Of a stretch of 64,000 nucleotides of DNA, positions 12,640-25,341 are shown one piece after another. Under the pieces are notes generated by a model. That model was not told where the DNA came from, searched no databases, and saw only the letters and a program-made list of their open reading frames with translations. Positions within the stretch are counted from its first letter, which is position 1. Every line of letters starts with the position of its first letter. The position numbers were made by a program, and so were the translations under genes. The stretch spans positions 39,597,030-39,661,029 of the forward strand of contig CM057841.1 in NCBI GenBank assembly GCA_030068075.1. Reading direction: 5' to 3'. This stretch comes from Paguma larvata. Its lineage: Eukaryota; Chordata; Mammalia; Carnivora; Viverridae.

Positions 12640-13054
12640 AGTAAATTTGGCTCCCTGAATGCCATTCATTGGGCATCCTACACCCAGTATGAGCCTGATA
12701 TTTCTAATCATGTTATCCCCTCTTCCAGGGCTTCCCACTGTTCTAGGATACTGTCTATTCTTAATATGACTGACGCTGGCTTTTACAGTCTGAATTAGTC
12801 TACTAAGTCACTTCGTTTTCTCCCCCACTGACTCTCCAGCCACAGTGCATTCCTTTATTTCCTAAAACATGACCTATCCATCTCAGCAGAAAGCCTATGC
12901 ACACTCCTTTTTGTATCCCTTGTCTTTGCTTGACACCTCCTTATCCATTTAGTGTCTGTACAAAGGTTTCTTTTTTATTCCTCCTAAAATGACTAGAATA
13001 TTTGGTTCAGCTATTAATTTCTAGGGTACAATGTCCTTTCCTTTTCGTAACATT
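12640..13054 (+). mobile_element. L2 LINE 3' part, first piece
   Basis: Text such as 'atgccattcattgggcatcctacacccagtatgagcctgatatttctaatcatgttatcccc' and 'ctgtacaaaggtttc', with 'tttcgtaacatttatcatatttcattat' just after, fits an L2 3' end. A SINE splits it. The continuation at 13282-13435 has 'ccctactggtctgtaagttgtagcatggcagattcttgtttgtc' and 'gttgaatggatgaata'. Confidence 0.6.
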
Positions 13055-13293
13055 TATCATATTTCATTATTTTTTTGATGTTTATTTCTTTTTGAGAGAG
13101 AGAGAGACAGAGCATGAGTCAGGGAGGGGTAGAGAGAGAGAAGAAAACACAGAATCTGAAGCAGGCTCTAGGCTCTGAGCTGTCAGCACAGAGCCCAACA
13201 CGGGGCTCAAACCCACAAACCATGAGATCATGACCTGAGCCAAAGTCAGAGGCTTAACTGACTGAGCCATCCAGGCACCTCTATCATATTTCA
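13055..13293 (-). mobile_element. Feline SINE inserted in L2, minus strand
   Basis: The body is about 13067-13281. TATCATATTTCA repeats at 13055-13066 and 13282-13293. Reverse-complement landmarks are 'gatgtttatttctttttgagagag', 'ggctctgagctgtcagcacagagccc', 'catgagatcatgacctgagcc' and GACTGAGCCATCCAGGCACC. Confidence 0.93.
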
Positions 13294-13435
13294 CTATTAA
13301 TTCTGGTTCGATTTTCTGTCTTCCCTACTGGTCTGTAAGTTGTAGCATGGCAGATTCTTGTTTGTCACACTTGCTGCTAAATTCTCAGAAAATAACATGG
13401 TAAAAATAGTTCTGTTGAATGGATGAATACCACAA
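13294..13435 (+). mobile_element. L2 LINE 3' part, second piece
   Basis: This continues the L2 after the SINE. It holds the 'ctgtaagttgtagcatggcagattcttgtttgtc' stretch typical of the L2 3' UTR, and then 'ttctgttgaatggatgaataccacaa'. Confidence 0.62.
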
Positions 13436-13584
13436 ATACATAGTTCACAACCTCTCTGGGAAACTGCTCTTTTCTATGTGGACAATTGTCAAGAACTCCT
13501 GAACCACAGAGTAGAAAGCAATATTGTATAAGTATGAAAATATGGGCTTTTAATATTATTTAAATACTGGCTTTAGTAGTTAAA

Positions 13585-13808
13585 AAGTTTTATTTTTTAA
13601 CATTTATTTATTTATTTTGAGAGAGAGAGAGTACACATGCAAGCCCAGGAGTGGCAGAGAGAGAGGAGAGAGAGAATCCCAATTATAATGCCTCTGTGCT
13701 GTCAGTGCAGAGCCCAATGCAGTACTCAATCCCACAAACTGGGACATCATGACCTGATCTGAAATCAGGAGCTGGACACCTAACTGACTGAGACACCCAG
13801 GCACCCCT
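13585..13808 (-). mobile_element. Carnivore SINE, minus strand
   Basis: A TTTAACATTTATTTATTTATTTTGAGAG tail and a CTGAGACACCCAGGCACCCC head mark a reversed Can-SINE. The flanks (TTAAAAAGTTTTATT versus TTAAAACTTTTTATT) may be a decayed target duplication. Confidence 0.88.
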
Positions 13809-14039
13809 TCACTTAAAACTTTTTATTTTTTTTAATTAATTTATTTTTTTAATGTTTATTTATTTTTGAGAGACAAAGAGACAGAGTATGAGCAGGGGAA
13901 GGGCAGAGAGAGAGAAGATACAGAATCTGAAGCAGGCTCCAGGCTCTGAGCCATCAGCACAGAGCCTGACGCTGGGCTCGAACTCACAGACCGTGAGATA
14001 ATGACCTGAGCCGAAGGTGCCCTCACTTAAAACTTTTTA
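13809..14039 (-). mobile_element. Feline SINE with internal deletion and 17-bp duplication
   Basis: The perfect repeat TCACTTAAAACTTTTTA is at 13809-13825 and 14023-14039, around a reversed SINE (13826-14022). The segment between CCTGAGCCGAAG and GTGCCC lacks the usual block carrying the A box (the 'gcttaaccgactgagccacccag' part). This copy has therefore lost its polymerase III A box. Confidence 0.92.
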
Positions 14040-14200
14040 ACCATTGGAATATCATTTAACTTCTTTTTTCATCTGAAAAAATAGGTTTGAAAAATGAATT
14101 CACTGGATTATGATTATTTTGAGCATTAAGTTAAGATAATGTATGCAAAGACATTACTGCCTGGAATAGAGCGAAGTATTGTTACATGTCAGCGATTATT

Positions 14201-14859
14201 AATAATTTGGGAGGGTATAATATTATCAATTGGGGGTTGCAAAAAATAAATTTCCATTTCATCCAAACATGCTTATAAAATTCTAGAGACATATTTCCCT
14301 TTTGTTTCCCATTGCCTTAATCATTTGTTAAGAACAATTCAATTATGGTTTCTAGTCAAGGTAACTTCTTTTGCTTTTAAAATTCCATTTAAATTAAGCT
14401 TATTTGAGCAGTGAGGAGGGAGTGATAGTCTTTTCTACTATTGACAGAACTTGACATGTGGCATGTCTGATTCATCCACTGACAGCATTAACTTCTTATT
14501 TGTGTGAACATACTGCAAAATTTTCATGTTTAAGTTCTTTAGGCTCGGAGATGATTATCAAGGTGGCTGGGAATTATCAAAGTATAGAACCAATTCAGAA
14601 TATATATACAAACCTATGTACATATATGTGTAATTATATAATATATAAGTAAATATAGATACTTGTTTATTCATTTATTCATTAATTTACATACCTTGGG
14701 GTAACCACCAGGTTACTATAATTGTGCGTGAGATCAGCTGTTTTACTTTCACAGGTGTAATCTTTATCCCAGAGAGGTGTTCCCAGTTCTTGGAAATACA
14801 CATACCTATCTAAAATCTGTATGTACTTTTGCCGTTTTTCCCATCTGTCGCCATGTTAG
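14201..14859. other. Unique DNA
   Basis: No recognised gene or repeat apart from AT-rich patches near 14600-14650. Confidence 0.45.
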
Positions 14860-15625
14860 TCCAGCATAAAATTATTTCCAGGATATCTACATTTAACTCA
14901 TTTCCCTGAATTTCTATTCCCCTACTACACTCCACTTTTCTATTCATTATCTGTTACCAAGGCCCAGCATTCCACTTCTAAGTGCAAACCTATATAATGT
15001 CTTCCAATTTTTCTGTAGGTAAATCCTCAACTCCTTAATATGGTCAATTAATCCTTTCATGGTCTATTGGGGACTCCTAGAACTTTAGTTCTACCAATCC
15101 ACTTGCCCATGTCTTTTACTTCTTTTTTTTCCTTTCTTTTTAAAAAATATTTATATATTTAAGTAATCTCTACATTCAACGTGGGGCTTGAACTCCTGAT
15201 TGCAAGATCAAGAGTCACATGGACTTCTGACTGAGCCGCCCAGGCGTCCCCATGTCTTTTACTTTTGATACTATGCATAGGACCTATCACCTGCCTCAGC
15301 AGCTTATCTTTCATCTTTCTATGATATACTGCTTTGTAGAGGAAAACCCACTAAAAACCAAGTTAATTCCTTTTCATCTTTTGGATCCCAAATAAAATGC
15401 TGCTTTCTCAAGAGAATCTTGCCCAAATCTTCATTATATATCTGTTCTTTTATATATTATCACAGAACAACATACTTGTACTGCATTATACTTGTCTTAG
15501 TAATTATACACTGACTTGTGTGCTTGAGACTATTACCTGTCAAGAATTCAGGGACCTGCTTTCTATTATAGTCCGAGCACCCAGGATAGGAACTAAAATA
15601 ATTTTGGAAAGGGTATGAATGTAAA
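14860..15625 (+). mobile_element. Probable L2 LINE, split by a SINE
   Basis: L2-like 3' text: 'ccttttcatcttttggatcccaaataaaatgctgctttctcaagagaatcttgccc' (15370-15425), 'gtactgcattatacttgtcttag', 'gtcaagaattcagggacctg' and 'ccgagcacccaggataggaactaaaataattttgg'. The left boundary is uncertain. The element at 15122-15248 is inserted in it. Confidence 0.5.
15106..15264 (-). mobile_element. Short carnivore SINE subtype, 16-bp duplication
   Basis: CCCATGTCTTTTACTT is repeated at 15106-15121 and 15249-15264. The 127-bp body reads on the minus strand from GGGGACGCCTGGGCGGCTCAG through a B-box block to 'tagagattacttaaatatataaat' plus A-rich. It lacks the CT-rich middle of the long feline SINE, so it belongs to an older, shorter carnivore subfamily. 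Confidence 0.88.
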
Positions 15626-15664
15626 GCATCATGAAACCTAACTTGAGATGTAATAGGGAGTAAG

Positions 15665-15830
15665 AGAAAATTAATACCAATACTACCAATAATAGCTACC
15701 ATTTATTGAAAGCCTTCCATATCCATTTATAGTGTTAAGTGAATACAGAGGTTGAATCAAGATGATTAACCCAAGTTTAATAAATCCAGAAATTTAATTT
15801 ATGATCAGACTTGAAATAAGATGAAATATA
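15665..15830 (-). mobile_element. MIR element
   Basis: 'aataatagctaccatttattgaaagccttcc' is the reverse complement of the MIR 3' end. It is followed by decayed core near 15730-15810. Confidence 0.65.
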
Positions 15831-16444
15831 AGATGATGATAATAGACAATTAAAAGGCAACAGTGGAAGCGAGGACAGATGATGATCTGGGAGTCTGTCC
15901 AAGGTAGGCAGAATTTGTGGGCCTCAAATGCATTAATATCTCCAAGTTTTTACTAATCAGACTTTAGAAGGACTGACTGAGGTAAGGACTACATTCAATG
16001 ATTCACTTCTACTTGATGTTGAATAAAGGGAGGAGACAGTTAGAAAGCAGGGATATTATCAGAGATTTCCAAGGGACATCTGAGATTGTGAGTGTGACTA
16101 TCTCAAGTAATTCATGCTGAGATAACCATTTCTTGGATGAGAAAAGTAACTTATTTCAAGACTTAAAAAATATATGTTATAGATATATAATTATTTAATT
16201 ACCACTTATGTCATCTTCAAATTGATTCAGGAAACAATGTAGGAGATGAACATTCAGAAAAGCCCATCACCATCGGATGTGAAACTGACAAAGTGTAGCA
16301 CGAGAAGTGGAAAGAGTATTTACAACGTTTCCGACATTGTACCTGAGGCTCTTTACCATCTCTGTCTGTGTCTGTGTCCATCCTTTTAACAACATGAGTC
16401 TCCAAAGCCCTCTTTTTCAAATTAATTAAGAGGAAGAAAGGTTT
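15831..16444. other. Unique DNA
   Basis: No gene or repeat that I can name. Confidence 0.45.
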
Positions 16445-16697
16445 CAGAGACGTTACTTATTTATTTATTTATTTTTTTATTTATTTATTTTTTGAGAGAG
16501 AGAGAGAGATAGAGTATGAGCAGGGCAAGGGGTAGAGACAGAGGGAGACACAGAATCCAAAGCAGGCTCCAGGCTCTGAGCTGTCAGCAAAGAGCCTGAC
16601 ATGGGGCTCAAACTCACGAACCGTGAGATCATGACTTGAGCCGAAGTTGGATGCTTAACCAACTGAGCCACCCAGGTGCCCACAGAGAAGTTATTTA
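16445..16697 (-). mobile_element. Feline SINE, minus strand
   Basis: A TTTATTTATT-rich tail at the left and the head CTGAGCCACCCAGGTGCCC near 16663-16681. Flanks CAGAGACGTTACTTA and CAGAGAAGTTATTTA are a lightly mutated target duplication. Confidence 0.93.
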
Positions 16698-19600
16698 AAG
16701 AAGCTATACTTCCTGGGAAATTAGTATGGAGGTATCCTACACAAAGATGAGATTAATGAAATGTTTCTCTCATCCAAGACTATGTTTCTATTCTATATCA
16801 AGGTTAATAAAAGAAAAAAAAAAATGAGACCGAATTTTACTCTTTCTCTGTCTCTCTGTCTTTGACTCTGTCTGCAGCCCTCTCTCTCTTTGAATATAGT
16901 TGATATAGATATCAATATAGATTCACATGGTCAACATAATGTCTCATCATTAATTTCTTCTTTATAACTCAGTGAATACTGGACAAGTCACTAGTCAGTG
17001 ATAAATTAAATCCCTTCTCATTATACCCCAGGCCCATAGTTGAGTATTACATATGAAGATTTATCCATTTGGGGTTCAATGTGATTCTGATGGTATCTAG
17101 TGATATGATATCTCCTTACTTCACTTTTATATTAAGAGACTTGTAGTACACGTAAAGTATTAGACATCCACTCATAACTTGAAAGTACTAAACCTGCCTT
17201 TGGAATAAAGGACATAAGATGATACTATAATTTTTACCTTTTGGAAATAATTTTCATGTTTTAGGCATTGTTGAATTTAAGCAGCATGCAAAATTGATTT
17301 AATCAAGTATTCCTTTTTTTTAACAAAAACTTGTTAAAAAATCTTTTGAACTTAGACTGATATGTAAGAAGACTAATTCCTGAATCCACTTTTTATTGGC
17401 TGGCTGATAGGAGTAGGATATGATAAAGGAGAATAATGAGATAGAAAGGATAATGGGATAAATGTTAGTTCTTGCATTCTATTTAAAATAATATATTAAG
17501 AATTATAAGAATGCAGGTATGTGCATCTGGTTGAAGGAGATAATGAGTGCCACTATTTGGGATATACACCCTATTATAACAGAAAAGAACAAAAGGTAGA
17601 GAAAATATTGGATTCATGAAAATGATACAATTTCTAGAATACTAGAGGTAGAATCCCATTCTTCTTCAAGACAACCAAACAGATTTCAGCTGAGAGGCTA
17701 TTTCTGTCAATTAACCTTTAAGAGACATATAATGAAGTTAAAGCATATGCATATTAAAATGATAACAATTGCAATTGAAATAGAAATCAGATACCCAAGA
17801 ATCTTCATCCTGGAAAAAAGATGGAAAATAACAAATTTTCCTTATCTTAGGTATTTTTAAGGTCATTGTACAGAATAAAGCTCCAACCTGACATGATGCT
17901 AGAAACATTACTCAGTGTTACAAATACTACTAATCAGCAAATAATATATGGCAGGTTTGGGCTAAGGAGAAAAAAAAGTGGCACTTACTGTGGAGTTAAG
18001 ACAAAACGTAAGAAATTTCTCTGTGTGTTTTGAAATGAAGTACCTCAGCTCAGAATAAATTATCATTTGAAAACTCATTTTTAAAAAAAACAGAAACAAA
18101 GCTTTGATAAATAGCTTTGATTGAATAGATTCAGCAAATGAATAAATTAATAAAGAATAAATAGCCATTTATACCTGTCAAAATAAAATTTACAGAACGC
18201 CAAAGTATATTTCAAACACCATGCTTTCAATACCATATACATAGCATGTGATTACATTAATTTCACAGTCAGGTGGTAAATATATACATAAACAAACTAT
18301 TACTAGTGGGATTTCCAATCTGCAAACCAAGAAGTGAATGCTCTTTTATCTATAAAACCATCATCTAATGACACACAGTTACCTCTATCCCAAATTCCCA
18401 CTTATATGAGAAGACATTTGTTGTCATTAAGAGAAAAGAACATAGAATGCACTTGGAAATAATTAGCAAAAAAGAAATCAAAGTTAGGAATAGGAAAATT
18501 AAGTTAACAGAAAAACAGACTTATAGAAAATATATTTGCAATACGGTTTGGAGAAAAAACATAAAACAAAACTTCAAATCACCCTCTCATCTCAATTTGG
18601 AGGAAGAAAGCCAAAATGTGTATGAACAATGTTAACAGGATGAGCTTATGAAAAGTTATCAATGAATGACTAGAGTATTTGATCGCTGGATAAAAGATAA
18701 AGAAATGTCCCTTCATCTATTGTAAGTTAACAGAGGGTACCATGTTTTCCTATGTCTCTGGGCTTATGCCAACATATGGTCAGTAACAGCTAGCACTGTG
18801 AGGTGCAAAACCAGGAAGAAATCAGCCATGTGGGCATAGGAACAGATCAGAAAAAGAACAAGATCGAAACAAACAAAAACACCAAGAACAAATAAAATCC
18901 CTGTAATGTGAATTATATGATATAAAGATAAATGAATATGCATATTCATTTTTCTGAAACAGAAGAGGATGAAGATCAGAAATATTTACAGTAATCAAGA
19001 TACTTTAAATGAAAATTAATTATCCAGAAAACTTAATGATTTCTTATTATGCACAACAACATCCTTTTCTATATTCTATTTTAGTGACCCAGGTTTTTTT
19101 TTAACACAAATATTAAGTATAAGAATTTTCATAGGTATTCTTGTATTCTTGTAAATACATAACTCATTTTTAATTTTAAAGTTTTGACAAAAATTCTCAG
19201 TCATAGATGGAAGCATTGTCCTGCTATATGTCTTTCTATTCACCTTTCAATCATCTATGTGTGTAAATGAATTGGTATATTCATTACATTGAATATGGAA
19301 GTTTTATGCTGTTAACAACAATAAATGGCTAAACCTCCAAGGTTCATTTTAATATTTTTCAGGATGTTGTATTACCTATATCTTTAAATATAGAAATAAA
19401 CATTTCAGCTAGCAAAACTAAGACCTATTATTTAAGTGTTTCAAAGAAACGTAGTTCCTAAACATTGATAAGTACTGATCTTAATTTTACTTGAAGCTGT
19501 GTCCCTTAGTTGCCTTGTGGTCTACATTAAATCTTTAATTTACCTAGGTAGTGCTACCCTAGAAAGGAATCAGTAGTTCTTTTGGGAGCTTTTCATTTTG

Positions 19601-19724
19601 TTTTGTTTTTTTATTTGCTTTCTCCTATTTATTAAGATGTTTTGTTGGATTGTGGCTAAAATCAGGATTATTCTTGGTCAATGAAACACATTGTTCCCCA
19701 TGCTTAGAGCAGAGTGGGTAAAAG
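16698..19724. other. Long AT-rich stretch without recognisable genes
   Basis: About 3 kb with no SINE, no L1 and no open frame of recognisable family. CT-rich low complexity lies near 16840-16890. This is the longest repeat-poor block in the first third of the window. Confidence 0.5.
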
Positions 19725-19905
19725 AAAGGAGGATCAGCATTCCAATAAACCTGGGTCAACATCCCAGTTCCAGCAAGGTTTCTAGCAACCTTGGGCATGT
19801 TATCATCTCCTGACCTCATTCCATCTACTAGTAAACTTCGGATAATAAATACATTACTGAAGTGTTCCAAGAACTTAAGTACAAAGTACAATGCCAGATG
19901 CAAGA
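19725..19905 (+). mobile_element. MIR element
   Basis: 'cctgggtcaacatcccagttccagcaaggtttctagcaaccttgggcatgttatcatctcctgacctcattcc', then 'ggataataaatacattactgaagtg' and 'acttaagtacaaagtacaatgccagatg', follow MIR order. Confidence 0.7.
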
Positions 19906-20384
19906 AGATACTGAATATCTGTTCCACACTAAGGAAATTCTGTACAGTACAACAGTCTTAAATACATCGATTAATCTCTAAAGTTTTTGTGAATGTTATC
20001 CAGAGTGCACAGGTTTGCTACAGGTTGTTTTTATGTGTTTTACTTACTTTGATTGTAGTTGATAATCATATATACATATGATACATATATATTTTTTACT
20101 TTGAATTATGTTGAACACATAGGTACCTTTCAAATTAGTTTAGTATTTTATGCATGATTCTTGGTTTTGTAATTTTATGCAAACTAAAAGTTTAAGGAGT
20201 TTATAACTACTTTATTTAAATGCATATCTTAACCATATGGAAATAAGGATAGTCCACATATTTTCCGTTTTGCCCTTGATACATGTTCAGGGTATGAGAA
20301 ATATTATTGTAGTAGAAAAAAAAGGGGGGGTTACTGCAATTCAGAGACCAAAATTAAGTATGAATCTCTCCAGTTTCTGTGAAA

Positions 20385-20548
20385 GTTTTGACATTACCTT
20401 AACCTCAATAAACTTCAATTTGCTTCCAGATGAAATAAGTGTAATTAATATCACCTCCTTTATGAGGTGTTTTCCAAGGATTAAATGAAATCAAAGACGT
20501 CAGTGTGCTTTGTAATCTGTAAAGCATCGTATTAATGTAAGGGATTAT
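20385..20548 (+). mobile_element. MIR element, diverged
   Basis: 'cattaccttaacctcaataaacttcaatttgcttccagatgaaataagtgtaattaatatcacctcc', 'aaggattaaatgaaatcaaag' and 'gtaatctgtaaagcatcgtattaatg' follow the MIR core and 3' part. Confidence 0.65.
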
Positions 20549-21330
20549 TCATTCCATCATTATTAATCAACACTTGAACGCACTACATCACAACATTGTA
20601 TAAGACATATTTAAAATAAAATATCTAATGCTTTAGAATGCAAATCAGTTAACGAATTCATTGCCCCCTTTCATAATTTGCAAGGTTTGTCTTCCACAAA
20701 ACCCATATTTTCAGCCACAAACAAAATTTTGCCTTTTGGGTCTTGGCATGAAATTGGTGTTCAAGGAAAGAGTATATAGGTTGGAAAATGTGCATTAATA
20801 GTGTTTCACTGTAGACAAAAGGTTGGGTTCTGCTAGGGACTTTGAGAGACTTACTGAATTTCTCTCTGGTGTTTTAGTTATATCAAAAGTAGGATATAGT
20901 CTGTCCCTTCAATATCTCCTACAGAACTGATGAAAAAATACAATCAATGCAAGCATTAATATAAAATATCTATATAATTTATATTTACTAAGATAATATA
21001 CAGGATAGTTAGAATAAATGAAAACATAGATATTTAAACAATACCTACAAAATGTAACACCAAAGATGTAATTTTTTTATCTAGATTAATGCCTGCTCAT
21101 TTCCTAAGGAATTTCTGGTTCATACATAAACATATACCATAGGATAAAAATCAAATAGAAGCAGAAATGGAATATCAAGTTCAAGGAAAAAATAAGAGAT
21201 ATAAATGTTATTTTATATAGTATTTCCCAGTTGCTTCAAACATAATTATCATGTGAACATCTGAATAATGATGTGATTGTTGAATATACAATGATGTGAT
21301 CAGTGCTGGGCATCTAACTTTTAAAAAATG
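20549..21330. other. Unique DNA
   Basis: AT-rich, with nothing I can assign. Confidence 0.45.
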
Positions 21331-21560
21331 TATATGATAGGAGCACCTGGGTGGCTCAGTCCATTAAGCAACCAACTCTTGGTTTTGGCTCAGGTCATGT
21401 TGTCATGGTTTGTGAGTTCAAATCCCCCCATTGCGCTCTGCATTGTCAGCACAGAGCCTACTGTGGATTCTCTCTTTCCCTCACTCTCTGCCCCTCCCCA
21501 ACTTGGACATGCTCTCTTTCTTTCTCTCAAAATAAATAAACTTAAAAAAATTATATGATA
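21331..21560 (+). mobile_element. Feline SINE, 9-bp visible duplication
   Basis: The body is about 21340-21551 between TATATGATA copies at 21331-21339 and 21552-21560. Head GGAGCACCTGGGTGGCTCAGTCC; B box region 'gagttcaaatcccccc' is altered. It ends CTCAAAATAAATAAACTT plus A-rich. Confidence 0.92.
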
Positions 21561-22329
21561 AATATGCTATGTGCGTTTGTGTGTATAGGTCTTTTCTTTT
21601 TCTTTTTGGTCTATCATCGACCAAAATATTTAATTTGTGTTTGAGCTTTTCTTGATATAAAACTTTGCAGTGCTTTCCAAAAGGTTTTATGCATATATTA
21701 ATTTATTCAATTAACAATTAATAATTGAACATTATTTACCTCCAGTCATTATTTCAAGGGTTCAACCTACTTACTATGCCATCTAAAGCATTCTTATTTG
21801 TTTACTTTGATACCAACTAGGCTGTATTGGAAACTCATTAAAGTCATTAAAAATTCTATAACTTTCCGGTTGAATAAAAAGTTTTAGCATTTTTGTTTTC
21901 TAAATTTTCTGTTAATTTGTGTACCTTGTTCTTGTCTTTACAGTGAGAATAAAAGGTGCTTGAGAGCAAAGTTCTTTTGAATTGTCAATAACAGCTCAAC
22001 GTTTGGCTAGTTGTAGTATATCCCGAATACAGATTTGCTTTGTAAGTAGCAACTCTTAAAAAAAAAAAAAAACAGAGGAGAGGATGGGGAGCTAGGAACT
22101 GAAATGAGAAAAAATGATTGTAGAGAGAGTGAGTTTGTAATCATTGGTAGATAAGACTTAAATATTTGCCAAGTTAGGAAAGTTTAGTAGCAGTCCTAGT
22201 ATCAGGCCATTTAGTCTGTGTTCTGGTTCTTCCTGTGTGTCTTGCATACCTGGCATTGCACGCTTAGAGGCCAGGCAGTGCTTTAGGTCTCTGCAGTACA
22301 CAGAGATGTGATCAATATTATTATAACCC

Positions 22330-22331
<2 letters not shown>
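21561..22331. other. Unique AT-rich DNA
   Basis: No gene. An A14 run lies near 22059-22072. Confidence 0.45.

Positions 22332-22384
<53 letters not shown>
22332..22384 (+). repeat. (GT)n microsatellite
   Basis: About 26 uninterrupted GT units. It is a likely length-polymorphic marker. Confidence 0.97.
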
Positions 22385-22385
<1 letters not shown>

Positions 22386-22399
22386 GTCTAACTGTGCGA

Positions 22400-22560
22400 T
22401 GTTCCATGTAATAATGTCATATTAAATAAGCATTATTCCCATTTTATAAATAAAGTTAATGATGCTAAAGAGGTTAAACCACCTACAACTTCAAAAATAA
22501 ATAGATCTGAACTTGCTGGTTTCTTAATTAAGAGCCAAAGCTTCTGCTAGTCTATCCACT
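22400..22560 (-). mobile_element. MIR element
   Basis: 'attattcccattttataaataaagttaatgatgctaaagaggttaaacc', then 'aatagatctgaacttgctgg', is reverse-complement MIR. Confidence 0.68.
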
Positions 22561-22856
22561 TGCCTTCCATAAGGGTGTGTCGGCTGGAACTATGGGCACT
22601 GTTCTGGAAAACGCTGACAATCTGTCTCCTGTTATAAGAACTTTCGGTACCATCATTTCTCTGGAAGATTAAAATTTGGGGCATTCTCTCCTTGACTGAC
22701 AGAGTTAGTGCAGTCTCTAAAACAGGGTCATTTTTCCAGATATCATTGTTTTTGGTCTTAATTTTCTCCATGCTCTCTCAGTACATGCTTAAAATTGTTG
22801 CAATTATAGATTATCTCAGTCTTAGCTGTACTGTCATAAACCTATCATCAGTTTAA

Positions 22857-23090
22857 GAAGATAAAGTGATAGATGGAGCGCCTGGGTGGCTCAGTCGGGT
22901 AAGCATCCAACTTCAGCTCAGTTCATGATCTCACGGTTTGTGGGTTTGAGCCCCATGTCAAGCTCTGTGCTCAGAGCCGGGAGCCTATTTCAGATTCTTT
23001 TTTTCCATATCTCTCGGCCTCTCCCCCACTTGAGCTCTGACTCCGTCTCTCAAAAATAAACATTAAAAAATTTTAGAAGATAAACTGATG
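22857..23090 (+). mobile_element. Feline SINE with lightly mutated duplication
   Basis: Body about 22876-23075. Flanks GAAGATAAAGTGAT and GAAGATAAACTGAT. Head GGAGCGCCTGGGTGGCTCAG. The 'gctgacagct' block is shortened to CTCAGAGCC. Confidence 0.92.
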
Positions 23091-25341
23091 GAAAATTTCA
23101 TAAAGTAACTTGGGTTTAACTGAATTTTAAGGATTGAGTAAGAGCTGGGTTGGAGGAAGAAATGTTACAGTGCATTTGCAGGCAAATCATTCCCAAATGA
23201 AACCTCTGCTCTTGAAACCTGAACAGTGTATTCAAGTAAAATTCTATCCCCCTTGACTATAGAAGTTCATTTACGAAATGCCAAAAGCCCATTAGTACTA
23301 AAACTAATAATATATGTCTAGAATTTTACAGTGTATATGTCTCTTTTTTTTTATATGTGAGATCATTGAATCCTCAGCTATTACTTTAATGTAGTTAGGG
23401 AAGTTTTAATTATGCCAACTTTACACATAGGGAAAATAACATCTCAGTCATAAAGCTTAAATTTGCATGGCTAATATAAGAACTAATTTGAGTATCTGAA
23501 AATACAAACGTAGAATTCTATCTGCTCAGTTCCGTAAACTCTCTCTCTCTCTCTCTTTTTCTGTGTATGTGTGTGTGTGTGTAACAAGAATAGTTACTAC
23601 AATCCTATCTCATAGTTTAACCGGGTCCCTAAATAAATACTTGTGTATATCTACTATTCTACTCAGTAGTGTTATGGCATTATGGTAGAAGATATTAAAT
23701 ATCACAAGTTTGTCCTCAGTTGTGTACATATTGTGGACTCTAGTAACTATTCTGGAGAAGAAAAGGAAAATTAAGCTATATAAATAAATTCTCCAAGCAA
23801 AACTCCATAAGGTAGATGACATGTAATTCAGCTCCTTATACCTTCATAAAACATATAAAAATGAAATGCGGGATCATTTTATGACTCATGATTAAGCACA
23901 TTAAACTGAAGATTAATGTTGTGATTTTAGTCCCACCATTATCAGTGTTTCAGTATTAAGTCACTGTAATGACTGAATTACTTTGTGCAAATTGCTTCAA
24001 GTATCAGAGAAGGAAATCGTTATCTACACCTGACATAAAGGAGTGTGTATGGATGGCGCCAGAGAAGAGAGCGGGGTGCGGCAGCTGGTATTGTTGGACA
24101 AGTTAGTGGTAAGGATTTTAGCAGCTCATAATCATAAATATTCAAGAGATCTTAGATATACTTTTGTTCACTGGATGTTAAAACTACAACCTAAATTTTC
24201 ATATGAATTCTGAAGATAATGCAGTGATGTGAATAGATTTGTTACAATGTCATTGTATGATTTGACTTGATTCAACTCTTAATTCTTCCCCCACCCTCAA
24301 ATAGTAATTGTGTAGCTTTGCCAGTATAATATTTCTCTGGCTATTCCAATAAAATTATTGAAAAGGATGAAACTTCTCAAAATGTGCAGGCCCCCATGTG
24401 AAAACCATTGTACTACTTTGTAGATTGGGCTGACCTTGGATACATTTATCTTCCTAGTATGAGTTGCTCCATTCTGCTTTGGAGAATTACCTCTCTCCCT
24501 CATTTGTTTGAGGTCTTTGTGGGAAAAGCAACCAGAATACCTAGATCTGCCTGGTTAAACTTCTCCCTATGACCCATGACTAGAAAATCTGATTCTTTCT
24601 TCTTGAGACGTAGAGGAAATAGAGAAACTTTGAGCAGAGAAAGCAGGGGCCTCACATGTTAGAGCTGCTTCCTCCCAGGCAGTCCATAATCAGACTGACC
24701 TGTGTCGTCATCCTAAGCTTCCGGAGTATCCTGCCTTCTGACTCCTGTCCTTTCCCAGATCTGATGTGTCAGCTTTGCTCTTTTTGAACTTTCCCATAAA
24801 CTTACATTAAATTTCTTTCATTTATTTTCTTTTTTATGCTTGTCTCCCTTCTCCTCTCCTTTTTTTTTTCCTTGAATCAATTTCTGTTGCTAGCAAACAA
24901 ATAAAACAAAATGAAAATAAAATAACAGCAAAAAAAAAAGAAAGAAAAGAAAAAGAAAAAAATGAAATGAAGAGAAAATAATCGTTCACATATACAGTTA
25001 ATTTGGTTGAAAAGTCTTATAATTGAACTTTCTACTTTACCACCCACCTGCATTTCAATGTGAGTTCAGAGACTTTACTCCAATATTTATCCCGCATATG
25101 AATTGAGGTGAGGAGGAGCCTTGTAAAAGAAGGAAAACAAAACAAAACAAAACAAAAACCTTCTTTATAGGGAATTGGATAGGCCTCCCTTCCCTTTATA
25201 TACAAGATGACCACAGGTTACCACTTCTGACTTGTGAATGGCTCTACAGTTTGAGAAAAGGAGCAGAACCTTAGAAAATCTGTATGACAATAGTTCTTTT
25301 TTTTTTCTTTTTTTTTTTTTTTCTAGGCAACATTATTTAAA
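23091..25341. other. AT-rich DNA without genes
   Basis: Contains (CT)n/(GT)n patches at 23539-23582, a small GC-rich patch at 24055-24090 and an A/G-rich low-complexity tract at 24918-24975, with AAAAC repeats at 25136-25160. No coding signal or repeat family recognised. Confidence 0.5.

Larger units (their letters stand above)
13530..14200 (+). mobile_element. MIR element carrying two SINE insertions
   Basis: MIR-like text before the SINEs ('atatgggcttttaatattatttaaatactggctttagtag') and after them (14040-14200: 'atcatttaacttcttttttcatctgaaaaaataggtttg', 'attactgcctggaatagagcgaagtattgttac') forms one split MIR around the two SINEs at 13585-14039. Confidence 0.55.

Noticed and set aside
18764..18949. 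Hydrophobic minus-strand 61-codon frame as a membrane protein
   Set aside because: AT-rich composition yields hydrophobic residues by chance; no start context, exon structure or homology that I recognise.
22332..22384. Short repeats as a CRISPR-like array
   Set aside because: It is an uninterrupted dinucleotide run in a mammalian genome, without spacers.
24050..24090. Small GC-rich patch as a promoter
   Set aside because: Only about 40 bases, no TATA, no CpG cluster, no adjacent exon.
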